The notes: generated from the sequence alone by a model not told the origin. 6,027 bases of DNA from CAZILN01 sp964540005 (GCA_964540005.1 CAZILN010000168.1:1-6027); one strand, 5' to 3'; shown: positions 1 through 6,027, counted from the first letter of the stretch. Numbers and translations: made by a program.

Positions 1-623
1 ACGGACTCAATACCAGCATGCCCTTCAGCGTACATGATAATGTCGATCATCCTGTCAGCCTTTATGCTGCCAGCAAAAAGAGTAACGAGCTCATGGCTCA
101 TACCTATGCTCATCTGTACGGGATCCCCGTGACAGGTCTCAGGTTCTTTACGGTATACGGACCCTGGGGCCGGCCCGATATGGCACTGTATATTTTCACC
201 AGGGCCATCTTCGAGGGTAAGCCACTGGATGTGTATAATCAGGGGATGATGGAAAGGGATTTTACTTACATTGATGATATAATCAGTGGGATCTGTAAGA
301 TAATGGAAAAACCACCGGTGGGTAATGAAAACTGGAGTGGGGATGATCCTGATCCCTCCAGTTCGCCTGCACCTTATAAATTATATAATATCGGGAACAA
401 TAATCCCGTAAAACTGTTCGATTTTATTAAGGCCATCGAGGTCTGCACAGGCAGAAAAGCTACCCTGAATTTATGTGATATACAAGCGGGGGATGTGGTA
501 AAAACCTGGGCTGACGTAGGCGATCTTAAGCGGGATTTTGCTTATTCTCCTTCCACTCCACTCGAAGATGGAGTCAGAAAATTTGTTGACTGGTTCAAAG
601 CCTATTATAAAATAAAAAGCTAG
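1..623 (+). CDS. UDP-glucuronate 4-epimerase-type NAD-dependent epimerase, 5'-truncated by the window edge
   Basis: This is the C-terminal 206 residues of an extended short-chain dehydrogenase/reductase that interconverts UDP-glucuronate and UDP-galacturonate (CapI/LpsL type) for capsule or LPS sugars in the cytoplasm. The frame is open to base 3 and reads GLNTSMPFS before the ATG at 18, a conserved stretch of this family, so that ATG is internal and the true start lies outside the window. The YxxxK catalytic pair is visible as YAASK at bases 63-77. It is followed by the family's RFFTVYGPWGRPDMA segment, the RDFTYIDDI motif, the NWSGDDPDP loop and YNIGNNNPV, all typical of UDP-glucuronate epimerases. 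The N-terminal Rossmann GxxGxxG motif is missing only because of the edge; full-length members are about 340-350 residues. The stop is TAG at 621-623. The exact substrate is inferred from family resemblance; another UDP-sugar epimerase or dehydratase is less likely. Confidence 0.88.
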   Translation, partial: GLNTSMPFSVHDNVDHPVSLYAASKKSNELMAHTYAHLYGIPVTGLRFFTVYGPWGRPDMALYIFTRAIFEGKPLDVYNQGMMERDFTYIDDIISGICKIMEKPPVGNENWSGDDPDPSSSPAPYKLYNIGNNNPVKLFDFIKAIEVCTGRKATLNLCDIQAGDVVKTWADVGDLKRDFAYSPSTPLEDGVRKFVDWFKAYYKIKS

Positions 624-677
624 GAAGTTCGCAGATTCACAGATTCCGGATTCGCAGGTTCACAAGGTTCAGGGTTC
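624..677. repeat. Degenerate 7-9 bp tandem repeat, consensus GCAGRTTC
   Basis: Immediately after the epimerase stop codon lie seven head-to-tail units of 7-9 bases, each ending in RTTC: gaagttc (624-630), gcagattc (631-638), acagattc (639-646), cggattc (647-653), gcaggttc (654-661), acaaggttc (662-670) and agggttc (671-677). The array fills most of the 78 bp between two convergent genes. It has no spacers and so is not a CRISPR, and it forms no strong hairpin. From memory, similar GGTTC-rich degenerate arrays occur between genes in environmental Bacteroidota genomes; their role is unknown to me. Confidence 0.7.
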
Positions 678-701
678 ATACATGAGGATACTGCATTATC
701 A

Positions 702-1577
702 TTATTTCTCCTCATTCAGCTCCTTACGTATCTCCTTGTACAGTATAACTTTTTCGGAGTTATTCAGTTTTTCATACGAGTTAACAAGGTTGTTTGTAAC
801 CCGTTCTATGATCTCCAGGTTGGAGCAGGGTATGAAATAGGATTTCCTTACCTGGATTTTCTGTTCTTTCAGGAAGTGATCGATTTCCTTTTTACTGTGG
901 ACGGCCCCCTTGTTGTATGGATTGATATAAAAAAGGATGTCTTCGGCCTGTTCATCATATACACTCTCTGGTCCGTAATCATCCCTGTAGGCCAGGATAA
1001 AATTCCGGGGCAGGTTGACCCCGTAGATAGGAAGTCCCAGGCGTTGGGCAATTACCGAATACAAAATTGCAAGTGAAATGGGGTTTCCCTGTTTCAATTC
1101 CAGTACCTTGTTTATATAGGAATTTGCAGGGTTGTAAAAATCCCCCGGGTTCTTTGAAAATCCGTGAACGTCAAAAATGATATGATTGAGTATCCTGACC
1201 TTTTCAAGCGCCGTAAGGTTGTTGTTTAATTCTATCCAGACATCCTTCTGGATTTTTTCAATTTGTTTGATGATCTCACTGAATTGAAGATCCGGGTACT
1301 GAAACCTGGTCAGCAGATAAATCCCCTCGAGGAGGTCGGTGTACCCGGATTGTATCCAGAGCCGGAATGCGTTGATGCTGTGGTTGTACTGTATTTTCTG
1401 TATTATCTCTTCAAGCCTGTCCTGGTGGAACTGGTCGTCGCTGTTCTCCCAAGCCTTCTCAAGCTCGGGTATGATACCTGTCCCTTTATTGATGAGATTT
1501 TCTGTAACTGCCTCAAAGACATCTCGGTTAGGGTCATCAAGCAGGTTAATCAGGGCATTTATTTCGTTCTTTGTCAT
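702..1577 (-). CDS. SirB1-like / transglutaminase-core-2 family protein with helical N-terminal region
   Basis: This 291-residue soluble protein has two parts. Residues 1-65 or so are helical and resemble a HEAT-like repeat (INALINLLDDP...IIPELEKAW). Residues about 90-245 match the SirB1/transglutaminase-like core 2 family, with the hallmark FYNPANSYINKVLELKQGNPISLAILYSVIAQRLGLP..GVNLP spread over residues 147-190. No signal peptide or membrane segment is visible, so it is probably cytoplasmic. The familiar PGHF of SirB1 proteins reads PRNF here (residues 190-193), so the histidine is replaced by asparagine. No cysteine occurs in the core strands, the only one being near residue 250, so classical transglutaminase catalysis is unlikely. 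The ATG at 1577 is preceded by AGCTCTCT on the coding strand, with no strong ribosome binding site, and the TAA stop is at 702-704. The gene is transcribed divergently from the prohibitin gene and convergently to the epimerase. The family's biochemical role is not established, so no gene symbol is given. Confidence 0.82.
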   Translation of the reverse strand: MTKNEINALINLLDDPNRDVFEAVTENLINKGTGIIPELEKAWENSDDQFHQDRLEEIIQKIQYNHSINAFRLWIQSGYTDLLEGIYLLTRFQYPDLQFSEIIKQIEKIQKDVWIELNNNLTALEKVRILNHIIFDVHGFSKNPGDFYNPANSYINKVLELKQGNPISLAILYSVIAQRLGLPIYGVNLPRNFILAYRDDYGPESVYDEQAEDILFYINPYNKGAVHSKKEIDHFLKEQKIQVRKSYFIPCSNLEIIERVTNNLVNSYEKLNNSEKVILYKEIRKELNEEK

Positions 1578-1761
1578 AGAGAGCTAACAGTCATTATTAG
1601 TTTGCATAGCAGGAGAACCAAACCGGATACGCGATAAAATTAACACATTTTTGAAGCGCTCAGCAATGAGTTTTCAACAATTAATATATGGATAAGGAAG
1701 GATTCCAGTATAAAAAGCCTAATTTTACAGCCTATTATGTGTAACTATAAATAAACCAAAC
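1578..1761. promoter_or_regulatory. Divergent intergenic region with two inverted TAATTTTA boxes, putative promoters
   Basis: This 184 bp AT-rich spacer separates two divergently transcribed genes and so must hold, or lie downstream of, their start signals. The octamer TAATTTTA occurs once on each strand, each copy pointing toward its nearest gene: 1720-1727 on the plus strand, 34 nt before the prohibitin ATG, and 1635-1642 read on the minus strand, 57 nt before the SirB1-like ATG. Each matches seven of eight positions of the Bacteroidota -7 consensus TAnnTTTG. The minus-strand copy has a TTG 21 nt upstream (1664-1666), close to the expected -33 spacing. The plus-strand copy has no obvious TTG partner. 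AT-rich DNA can give such matches by chance, so these are candidates only. Confidence 0.35.
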
Positions 1762-2583
1762 ATGAAAAGCAAACAAACAGCTATTATAGCAGCCGTTGTA
1801 GTCATTATTTTCTTGCTGATTTTCGGCAGCAGGATGTTCTATATTATCAGGCCGGGTGAAAGAGGAGTGGTTTTTAAAACAATTGGTGGTGAACTGCAAA
1901 AAGAACCGGAACAGATCCGTCAGACTGGCTTAAGTATCATCGCTCCCTGGAACAATATATTCAAGTATATTGTCAGGGAACAGCAAAGAGAAGAGACAAT
2001 GGATGTACTGGATAAAAGCGGATTATCCATTAATGTTGACGTGACGGTCAGATTTAACCCTATGTATACCAGGATAGGGTACCTGCACGAGCAATTCGGA
2101 CAGGAGTATCCCAACAACCTGGTGGTGCCTGAAGTAAGATCGTCCGTCAGGAAGGTTACGGGAAGGTATACGGCTGAAGAGATTTATTCTACAAAAAGGA
2201 ATGAAGTGGAAGAAGCAATAATCGCCGAAACTGGCTTAATATTGAGCAATAACAATATTGATATGCGGGCTCTTTTGATCCGGGCAATTAATCTTCCTCC
2301 GGAGATCAAAGCCGCCATCGAGACCAAGCTGACCAGGGAACAGGAATCCCTTGCCATGATCTTTGTCCTGGAGAAGGAAAGGCAGGATGCAGAAAGGAAA
2401 TTGATAGAGGCCAAGGGGATAGCCAATTATAACAGGGAGATCAATGCCAGTATTACAGATAAGATACTTAAACTTGCGGGCATTGACGCCACCCTGAAAC
2501 TGGCTGAATCTCCCAATACCAAGGTTATTGTTATAGGAAGCGGTGAAGACGGATTACCCATGATTCTAGGCGGCAATAACTAG
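1762..2583 (+). CDS. Prohibitin-family SPFH-domain membrane protein
   Basis: This 273-residue protein has the standard prohibitin plan. A short basic N-terminus (MKSKQ) is followed by one membrane anchor at about residues 7-22 (AIIAAVVVIIFLLIFG). An SPFH/Band 7 domain covers about residues 27-180, beginning with the typical YIIRPGERGVVF and including VREQQREETMDVLDKSGLSI and the RNEVEEAI helix. A charged coiled-coil helix at about 180-228 (LTREQESLAMIFVLEKERQDAERKLIEA, residues 190-217) precedes a conserved tail with KVIVIGSGEDGLPMILGG near residues 254-271. Family members assemble into ring-like membrane scaffolds linked to membrane protein quality control, often with FtsH-type proteases; that role here is inference. 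The ATG follows an A-rich leader (ataaataaaccaaac) with no Shine-Dalgarno, common in Bacteroidota. The DUF4293 gene starts 36 bp downstream on the same strand, suggesting co-transcription. Confidence 0.92.
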   Translation: MKSKQTAIIAAVVVIIFLLIFGSRMFYIIRPGERGVVFKTIGGELQKEPEQIRQTGLSIIAPWNNIFKYIVREQQREETMDVLDKSGLSINVDVTVRFNPMYTRIGYLHEQFGQEYPNNLVVPEVRSSVRKVTGRYTAEEIYSTKRNEVEEAIIAETGLILSNNNIDMRALLIRAINLPPEIKAAIETKLTREQESLAMIFVLEKERQDAERKLIEAKGIANYNREINASITDKILKLAGIDATLKLAESPNTKVIVIGSGEDGLPMILGGNN

Positions 2584-2619
2584 TATCCTGATTGGGCGGC
2601 AGTAGATATTAATTCATTT

Positions 2620-3087
2620 ATGATACAAAGAATTCAGACCTTATATCTGTTTCTTGCCCTGGTAATGATGGTTCTCCTGCTGGTATTTCCGATTGCGGAA
2701 TTAATGGGGGAGGACAATCAGTTATTTCAGTTCAGAATTAGCGGAATATATGAGCAAAGTGGCACAGGATCAGCATTGTACATGCTGTCCTGGCCACTGC
2801 TTATCCTTATGTTGATAATTCTGTTTATATACCTGGCCGCCATTTTTCTGTTCAAGAGAAGAAGACTCCAGATGCGCCTGTGTATTTATAATATTTTATT
2901 GCTGGCCGGAATGACAGGCCTTATGTATTACTATCTCTCATTCACTTTCAAAGAAACAGTAGCAGAAGAGTATTCTTACAAACTACCGTTCGTTATCCCC
3001 TTAATCGCAATAATCATCACTTACCTGGCTTTCAGGGCTATCAGGCGGGATGAAATCCTTATCCGATCTATAGACCGCATTCGCTGA
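2620..3087 (+). CDS. DUF4293 family integral membrane protein
   Basis: This small 155-residue protein opens with MIQRIQTLYLFLA and ends with RRDEILIRSIDRIR, both characteristic of DUF4293 proteins, a Bacteroidota family of unknown function. Four hydrophobic stretches are visible: about residues 8-29, 54-78, 86-107 and 122-139. A polar segment of about 25 residues lies between the first and second, and a basic KRRR loop at 79-82 lies between the second and third. By the positive-inside rule the KRRR loop and both termini should face the cytoplasm, with the 30-53 and 108-121 loops outside. It starts 36 bp after the prohibitin stop with no clear ribosome binding site, and the pair looks like a two-gene transcript. 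No catalytic motif is visible and I can assign no function. The stop is TGA at 3085-3087, and the next gene converges from the opposite strand 34 bp away. Confidence 0.85.
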   Translation: MIQRIQTLYLFLALVMMVLLLVFPIAELMGEDNQLFQFRISGIYEQSGTGSALYMLSWPLLILMLIILFIYLAAIFLFKRRRLQMRLCIYNILLLAGMTGLMYYYLSFTFKETVAEEYSYKLPFVIPLIAIIITYLAFRAIRRDEILIRSIDRIR

Positions 3088-3098
3088 GAATTTCCGTG

Positions 3099-3132
3099 AA
3101 AAATGATGTTCTTTTCCTGTATCAGGAAGAAC
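3099..3132 (-). terminator. Putative rho-independent terminator of the pyrBI block
   Basis: An inverted repeat spans 3108-3132. Read on the minus strand, GTTCTT + CCTG pairs with CAGG + AAGAAC around an ATA loop, a 10 bp stem with a two-base AA bulge in the 3' arm. Four bases later a run of five T follows (complement of 3099-3103). The hairpin overlaps the last codons and stop of pyrI and sits between two convergent genes. No T-run follows it on the plus strand, so it suits minus-strand transcription only. The bulge and the short T-run make it a moderate candidate. Confidence 0.42.
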
Positions 3133-3589
3133 TGATGATCATCAGGTTATTCTCGTTTGTTATCTTTTCGCAAAAGTGACATTTCAGTTCGACCGGGGAT
3201 TTATTGATTACTTCGAACCTGGTCCTGACCTCTTCGTTATTTGTAATGCACATCGGGTTTACACATTTTACAATCCCTTCTACGTTTTCCGGAACATCAA
3301 CCGTTTTCTTCTCCACTACTTCATAATCCTTTATCACATTGATTTTAGCCTGTGGGGCAATGAGTGCAATACGGTCAATATCTTCCTTTCGGAAAAAGAT
3401 ACCTGACAATTTGATAATAGCTTTGCTGCCAAGTTTTTTACTTTCAAGGTTGGTCCCGAAGGTAATCTGGTTCTGTATATGATCAAGTCCCAGTATACTT
3501 ATAACTTTAAAAAGAAGTTTGGCGGGGATATGATCTATTACGGTGCCATCTTTAATGGCACTGACAACTAATTGAGTTTTTTCTTTCAT
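3122..3589 (-). CDS. pyrI: Aspartate carbamoyltransferase regulatory subunit
   Basis: PyrI is the non-catalytic regulatory chain of class B aspartate transcarbamoylase. It pairs with PyrB and, in characterised enzymes, binds nucleotide effectors such as CTP and ATP. The 155-residue product matches the usual length of about 150. The N-terminal nucleotide-binding domain carries AIKDGTVIDHIPA (residues 11-23) and later GSKAIIKLSGIFF. The C-terminal zinc domain has all four cysteine ligands: C109 and C114 in KCVNPMC, and C137 and C140 in KCHFC. An intact PyrB interface is therefore expected. It lies 8 bp downstream of the pyrB stop on the same strand, so the two are almost certainly one operon and made together. 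The ATG at 3589 has no clear Shine-Dalgarno (atcttgcc precedes it). Whether this enzyme really responds to CTP or ATP cannot be read from the sequence. Confidence 0.96.
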   Translation of the reverse strand: MKEKTQLVVSAIKDGTVIDHIPAKLLFKVISILGLDHIQNQITFGTNLESKKLGSKAIIKLSGIFFRKEDIDRIALIAPQAKINVIKDYEVVEKKTVDVPENVEGIVKCVNPMCITNNEEVRTRFEVINKSPVELKCHFCEKITNENNLMIISSS

Positions 3590-3597
3590 GGCAAGAT

Positions 3598-4506
3598 CTA
3601 TTTAAATCCTAAAATTGATGTAATAATTGCCTGGCGTGTATATACACCATTACCGGCCTGTGTAAAATAGTAAGCCTTCGAGTTATCATCGACATCCTCG
3701 GCGATTTCGTTGACCCGGGGGAAGGGATGAAGGATCTTCATGGTATCCTTGGTGCCGGACAGCATTTCATTTTTCAATATGTAGACATTCTTAACCCGTT
3801 CATATTCAATGGGATCAGAAAAACGTTCCTTTTGCACCCTCGTCATATATACAATATCTGCACGGTCAATATATCTGGTAAAGTCAGTATGCTCTACATA
3901 TTTCAGGCCCATAGAATCGAGGTGCATTTTATACTCTTCAGGCATTTTTAATTCGGGTGGTGAAATGAATGTGAACGTGGTACGGAATTTCGACATGGCC
4001 ATCAGCAGTGAATGAACGGTACGGCCGTATTTAAGGTCACCTACCATGAATATGTTCAGATCATCCAGCTTTTTCTGAGTTTTCAGGATGGAATACATAT
4101 CAAGCAGTGTCTGCGTAGGGTGCTGGTTGGCCCCATCACCGGCATTAACCACTGGTACCTTGGAAACCTCGCTGGCAAAGCGGGCACTTCCTTCAAGTGG
4201 ATGCCTCATGACGATCAGGTCGCAATAATTGCTAACTATCTTTGTAGTATCCCTGAGGGTCTCACCCTTGGTAACAGATGTTGAATCTATGCCGGTAAAG
4301 CCGATTATCTGGCCTCCCAGCAGGTTTACAGCGCTTTCAAAACTCAGTCTGGTACGGGTGGATGGTTCAAAGAACAGGGTTGCCACCACATACCCTTCCA
4401 GCAGCTTCTGCCTTGGGTTTTCTTCAAATTCAGCTGCCAGGTCAAGGATCCTGAGATAATTTTCCTTGGTGTAATCATTGATTGAAACGAGACTTTTACC
4501 TTTCAT
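3598..4506 (-). CDS. pyrB: Aspartate carbamoyltransferase catalytic subunit
   Basis: PyrB joins carbamoyl phosphate and L-aspartate to make N-carbamoyl-L-aspartate, the committed step of de novo pyrimidine synthesis in the cytoplasm. The 302 residues match the usual length of about 305. Active-site motifs occur in order: carbamoyl-phosphate loop FEPSTRTR (S49-T50-R51-T52), the S77/K80 loop in [16 protein letters not shown] (R101), the DGANQHPTQ segment with H129 and Q132, [10 protein letters not shown] (R162), and TRVQKERF with R223 and Q225. All expected catalytic residues are present. The otherwise common LHPLPR motif reads LHPFPR at residues 259-264. The ATG at 4506 is the natural start because MKGKSLVSI leads directly into the first helix. 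pyrI follows 8 bp later. Upstream, a 64 bp AT-rich gap separates it from the YigZ-family gene and may contain a promoter. Confidence 0.97.
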   Translation of the reverse strand: MKGKSLVSINDYTKENYLRILDLAAEFEENPRQKLLEGYVVATLFFEPSTRTRLSFESAVNLLGGQIIGFTGIDSTSVTKGETLRDTTKIVSNYCDLIVMRHPLEGSARFASEVSKVPVVNAGDGANQHPTQTLLDMYSILKTQKKLDDLNIFMVGDLKYGRTVHSLLMAMSKFRTTFTFISPPELKMPEEYKMHLDSMGLKYVEHTDFTRYIDRADIVYMTRVQKERFSDPIEYERVKNVYILKNEMLSGTKDTMKILHPFPRVNEIAEDVDDNSKAYYFTQAGNGVYTRQAIITSILGFK

Positions 4507-4570
4507 TTGTTTCAGATTGTTAAAGTATTAATTGTTAATTGTTTATGATTAAGTATAGCATTGAAATTAT
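4507..4570 (-). promoter_or_regulatory. AT-rich pyrB leader with repeated ATTGTTWA motif
   Basis: The 64 bp before pyrB is strongly AT-rich and is the only sizeable gap within the minus-strand block. On the plus strand it has three copies of ATTGTTWA, at 4516-4523, 4531-4538 and 4538-4545, including an exact TTAATTG tandem at 4528-4541. A 9 bp direct repeat TTTATGATT lies at 4542-4550 and 4570-4578, the second copy overlapping the end of the upstream gene. I see no good TTG/TAnnTTTG promoter pair, no attenuator hairpin with a T-run and no leader peptide. The region could be a promoter or operator for pyrBI, or simply AT-rich spacer. Confidence 0.3.
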
Positions 4571-5179
4571 TTATGATTCTGTTCTTTCATCTATCCGGCA
4601 TCCTGAGGGACCAAGGCTCCGGACTACTTTATCCAGTTTATAATCAGGAATGGCTACTTCAATTCTGCACTGGTTATCCAGTTCCTGGTTCCGGATCAGC
4701 AGTTTTTCTTCCTTTATTACCTTCATTATATCATTAATTTTCTCATACATAAATCTAAGTTCATGAACGGTGTAATTATGTTGTGTAATAATACTTGCAT
4801 TGGTGAGTGCATCCCCGGCGGCAGTTTTATATGCGTGCATAAGTCCGCCTACTCCCAGCAGGGTGCCCCCGAAATATCTGACCACAACCACCAGGGTATT
4901 TATGAGTCTCTTTGACCGGATCTGTCCAAGTATTGGCTGGCCGGCACTGTTTTTAGGCTCACCGTCGTCAAAGGCTCTTGACCTGCATGGGGTATCATCC
5001 AGCAGGTAGGCGTAACAATGATGCCGGGCATCATGGTACTGCTTTTTCAGATCACTGATAATCTTCTGAACCTCATCCTCTGAATTTACAGGATAGGCAA
5101 ACGACAGGAATTTGCTTCCTTTTTCCTTATAAAGGCCCTTAGATGCTGATTCAATGGTCTGATAAATCCCTTTCCCCAC
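4571..5179 (-). CDS. YigZ/IMPACT (UPF0029) family protein with C-terminal DUF1949-like domain
   Basis: This 202-residue protein belongs to the YigZ/YvyE family, related to the eukaryotic translation regulator IMPACT. The N-terminal UPF0029 domain (about residues 10-120) shows the conserved KGSKFLSFA, DARHHCYAY (50-58), FDDGEPKNSAGQPIL (70-84) and the signature VVVVRYFGGTLLGVGGL (97-113). The C-terminal part (about 135-198) has the size and ferredoxin-like pattern expected of DUF1949, though it is weakly conserved. It is predicted to be cytoplasmic; the molecular function of bacterial members is unsettled, with links to ribosomes or proteolysis only suggested. The start is GTG (5177-5179): the first in-frame methionine is residue 114, far inside the conserved domain, and the upstream frame offers no ATG near by. 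The gene begins 2 bp after the permease stop, so the two are probably translationally coupled. Confidence 0.9.
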   Translation of the reverse strand: MGKGIYQTIESASKGLYKEKGSKFLSFAYPVNSEDEVQKIISDLKKQYHDARHHCYAYLLDDTPCRSRAFDDGEPKNSAGQPILGQIRSKRLINTLVVVVRYFGGTLLGVGGLMHAYKTAAGDALTNASIITQHNYTVHELRFMYEKINDIMKVIKEEKLLIRNQELDNQCRIEVAIPDYKLDKVVRSLGPSGCRIDERTES

Positions 5180-5181
5180 TT

Positions 5182-6027
5182 TTATCTTATCGAATATGCC
5201 AGGATGATGATTGCCAGTATGGAAACCATGATCCCGGAGTAATTATATATGCTTAACTGTTCCCTGAATAGTATGATCCCGGCCAAGACTGATAATAATA
5301 CGATACCTATGTGGTTGATACCGAAAACAGCAGAACTGTCTATAGATGAATTGTCCAGGGTACGATAATTCAGGGCTGAGACAAAGAATATAAGGGAACT
5401 AAAGTTCACAATTCCCAGCAGGCTGCCCCAGATCAAGGTTTTCCTGTTAAGGAATGACCTTAATAAAGTACGCTTTGATATCATAACAAGAAGTCCTGCC
5501 AAGGCAGCTACTGAAAACAGTATGGCAGTGAACCAGGGCAGGTTTGAACCTGTTATATATTTGAATTGTGCGTATTTTACGCAGCTGTCGACTATCCCCA
5601 TTCCTATAAAAAGGATGAGGGGGTAGTATATTATTTCTTTCTGAACTTTCATCCGGTCTTTCCTTATGGTCAGGTATACTCCAGCCAGTGCAGCTGCAAT
5701 CCCCACTGCTTTCAACATTGAAAATCCATCTTCCGGATCGAGCAGTAGCGATAACAGGACAGGAAAGATAAGTGACATCCTGGTTGCCACGGATGTGATA
5801 GCCATACCTGCAGTCTGGGTAGACCTGGCAATAATGAAGAACATGATGATGAACATGATCCCGATCAGTATTGCAAGAAAGTAGAAAGAACTGTCATATA
5901 CCTGTTGAATGGTATCTCTTCGGCTGAATATGAATCCCAGGCTTGCGGCAATGACATAATTAACGACTATTATATTAAATGTATGAACCCTGATCCGGTC
6001 AGTATATTTAAATATCAGCAGAATTGC
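5182..6027 (-). CDS. EamA/DMT-superfamily permease, 5'-truncated by the window edge
   Basis: This is a hydrophobic drug/metabolite transporter-type permease of the inner membrane. The frame stays open from the TAA at 5182-5184 to the right edge, giving 281 visible residues. The ATG at 5856 is internal, because the 57 residues before it continue the fold (AILLIFKYTDRIRVHTFNII, then VVNYVIAAS). Only a short N-terminal piece, perhaps 10-15 residues, should be missing. About nine hydrophobic segments can be counted in two halves, as expected for the ten-helix EamA duplication. The first half ends with MAITSVATRMSLIFPVLLSLLL then GIAAALAGVYLTI. The second ends with HIGIVLLSVLAGIILFREQL and GIMVSILAIIILAYSIR. 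Substrate cannot be deduced; the family exports or imports amino acids, nucleotides, sugars and other small molecules. It is the first visible gene of the minus-strand block and lies 2 bp before the YigZ-family gene. Confidence 0.85.
   Translation of the reverse strand, partial: AILLIFKYTDRIRVHTFNIIVVNYVIAASLGFIFSRRDTIQQVYDSSFYFLAILIGIMFIIMFFIIARSTQTAGMAITSVATRMSLIFPVLLSLLLDPEDGFSMLKAVGIAAALAGVYLTIRKDRMKVQKEIIYYPLILFIGMGIVDSCVKYAQFKYITGSNLPWFTAILFSVAALAGLLVMISKRTLLRSFLNRKTLIWGSLLGIVNFSSLIFFVSALNYRTLDNSSIDSSAVFGINHIGIVLLSVLAGIILFREQLSIYNYSGIMVSILAIIILAYSIR

Noticed and set aside
18..623. Epimerase beginning at the ATG at base 18 as a complete 201-residue protein
   Set aside because: The frame is open to the window edge and encodes conserved family residues (GLNTS) before this methionine, so the gene is cut by the edge rather than short.
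624..677. CRISPR array
   Set aside because: The units are 7-9 bp, contiguous and lack spacers; no cas genes are present.
1263..1637. Plus-strand 124-residue open frame
   Set aside because: It lies antisense to the well-supported SirB1-like gene, has no recognisable domain and runs into the divergent spacer.
2184..2426. Minus-strand 80-residue open frame opposite the prohibitin gene
   Set aside because: It is a shadow of the coiled-coil coding region, with no start signal or domain.
4012..4284. Plus-strand 90-residue open frame opposite pyrB
   Set aside because: It is fully antisense to conserved pyrB catalytic motifs and looks like no known protein.
5182..5856. Permease starting at the ATG at 5856
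   Set aside because: The 57 upstream residues are in frame, hydrophobic and match the first helices of EamA/DMT proteins, so the methionine is internal.
1..6027. A novel defence, mobile or biosynthetic system spanning the window
   Set aside because: Every gene belongs to a recognisable family, most of them housekeeping, and there are no integrase, transposase, toxin or nuclease signatures and no clear break in composition.

Overview
The window looks like a chromosomal housekeeping segment from a member of the Bacteroidota, probably Bacteroidales or a relative. Three things suggest this: a DUF4293 membrane protein, a family I know only from that phylum; starts preceded by A-rich leaders with no clear Shine-Dalgarno sequence; and adjacent separate pyrB and pyrI genes. 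The phylum call is inference, because no rRNA or other marker is present. The DNA has moderate, fairly even composition, and I see no mobile elements, tRNAs, rRNAs or CRISPR arrays.

Layout. (1) Bases 1-623, plus strand: the 3' part of a UDP-glucuronate 4-epimerase-type SDR gene, cut by the left edge. (2) Bases 624-701: a short convergent spacer holding a degenerate seven-unit tandem repeat. (3) Bases 702-1577, minus strand: a SirB1-like/transglutaminase-core-2 protein with a helical N-terminal part. (4) Bases 1578-1761: a divergent spacer that probably carries promoters for both flanking genes. (5) Bases 1762-3087, plus strand: a prohibitin-family SPFH membrane protein followed by the DUF4293 protein, likely one transcript. 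(6) Bases 3088-3121: a convergent junction with a hairpin that fits a terminator for the minus-strand block. (7) Bases 3122-6027, minus strand: in transcription order, an EamA/DMT permease (cut by the right edge), a YigZ/IMPACT-family protein, pyrB and pyrI.

How the genes work together. PyrB and PyrI should form an aspartate transcarbamoylase holoenzyme, with catalytic and regulatory chains, that commits carbamoyl phosphate and aspartate to pyrimidine synthesis. The permease and YigZ genes are 2 bp apart and probably co-transcribed. A 64 bp AT-rich gap separates YigZ from pyrB and may hold a separate promoter or operator. The epimerase makes a sugar nucleotide for surface polysaccharide. I found no convincing sign of an undescribed defence, mobile or regulatory system; the findings are modest observations about short repeats, gene junctions and residue substitutions.
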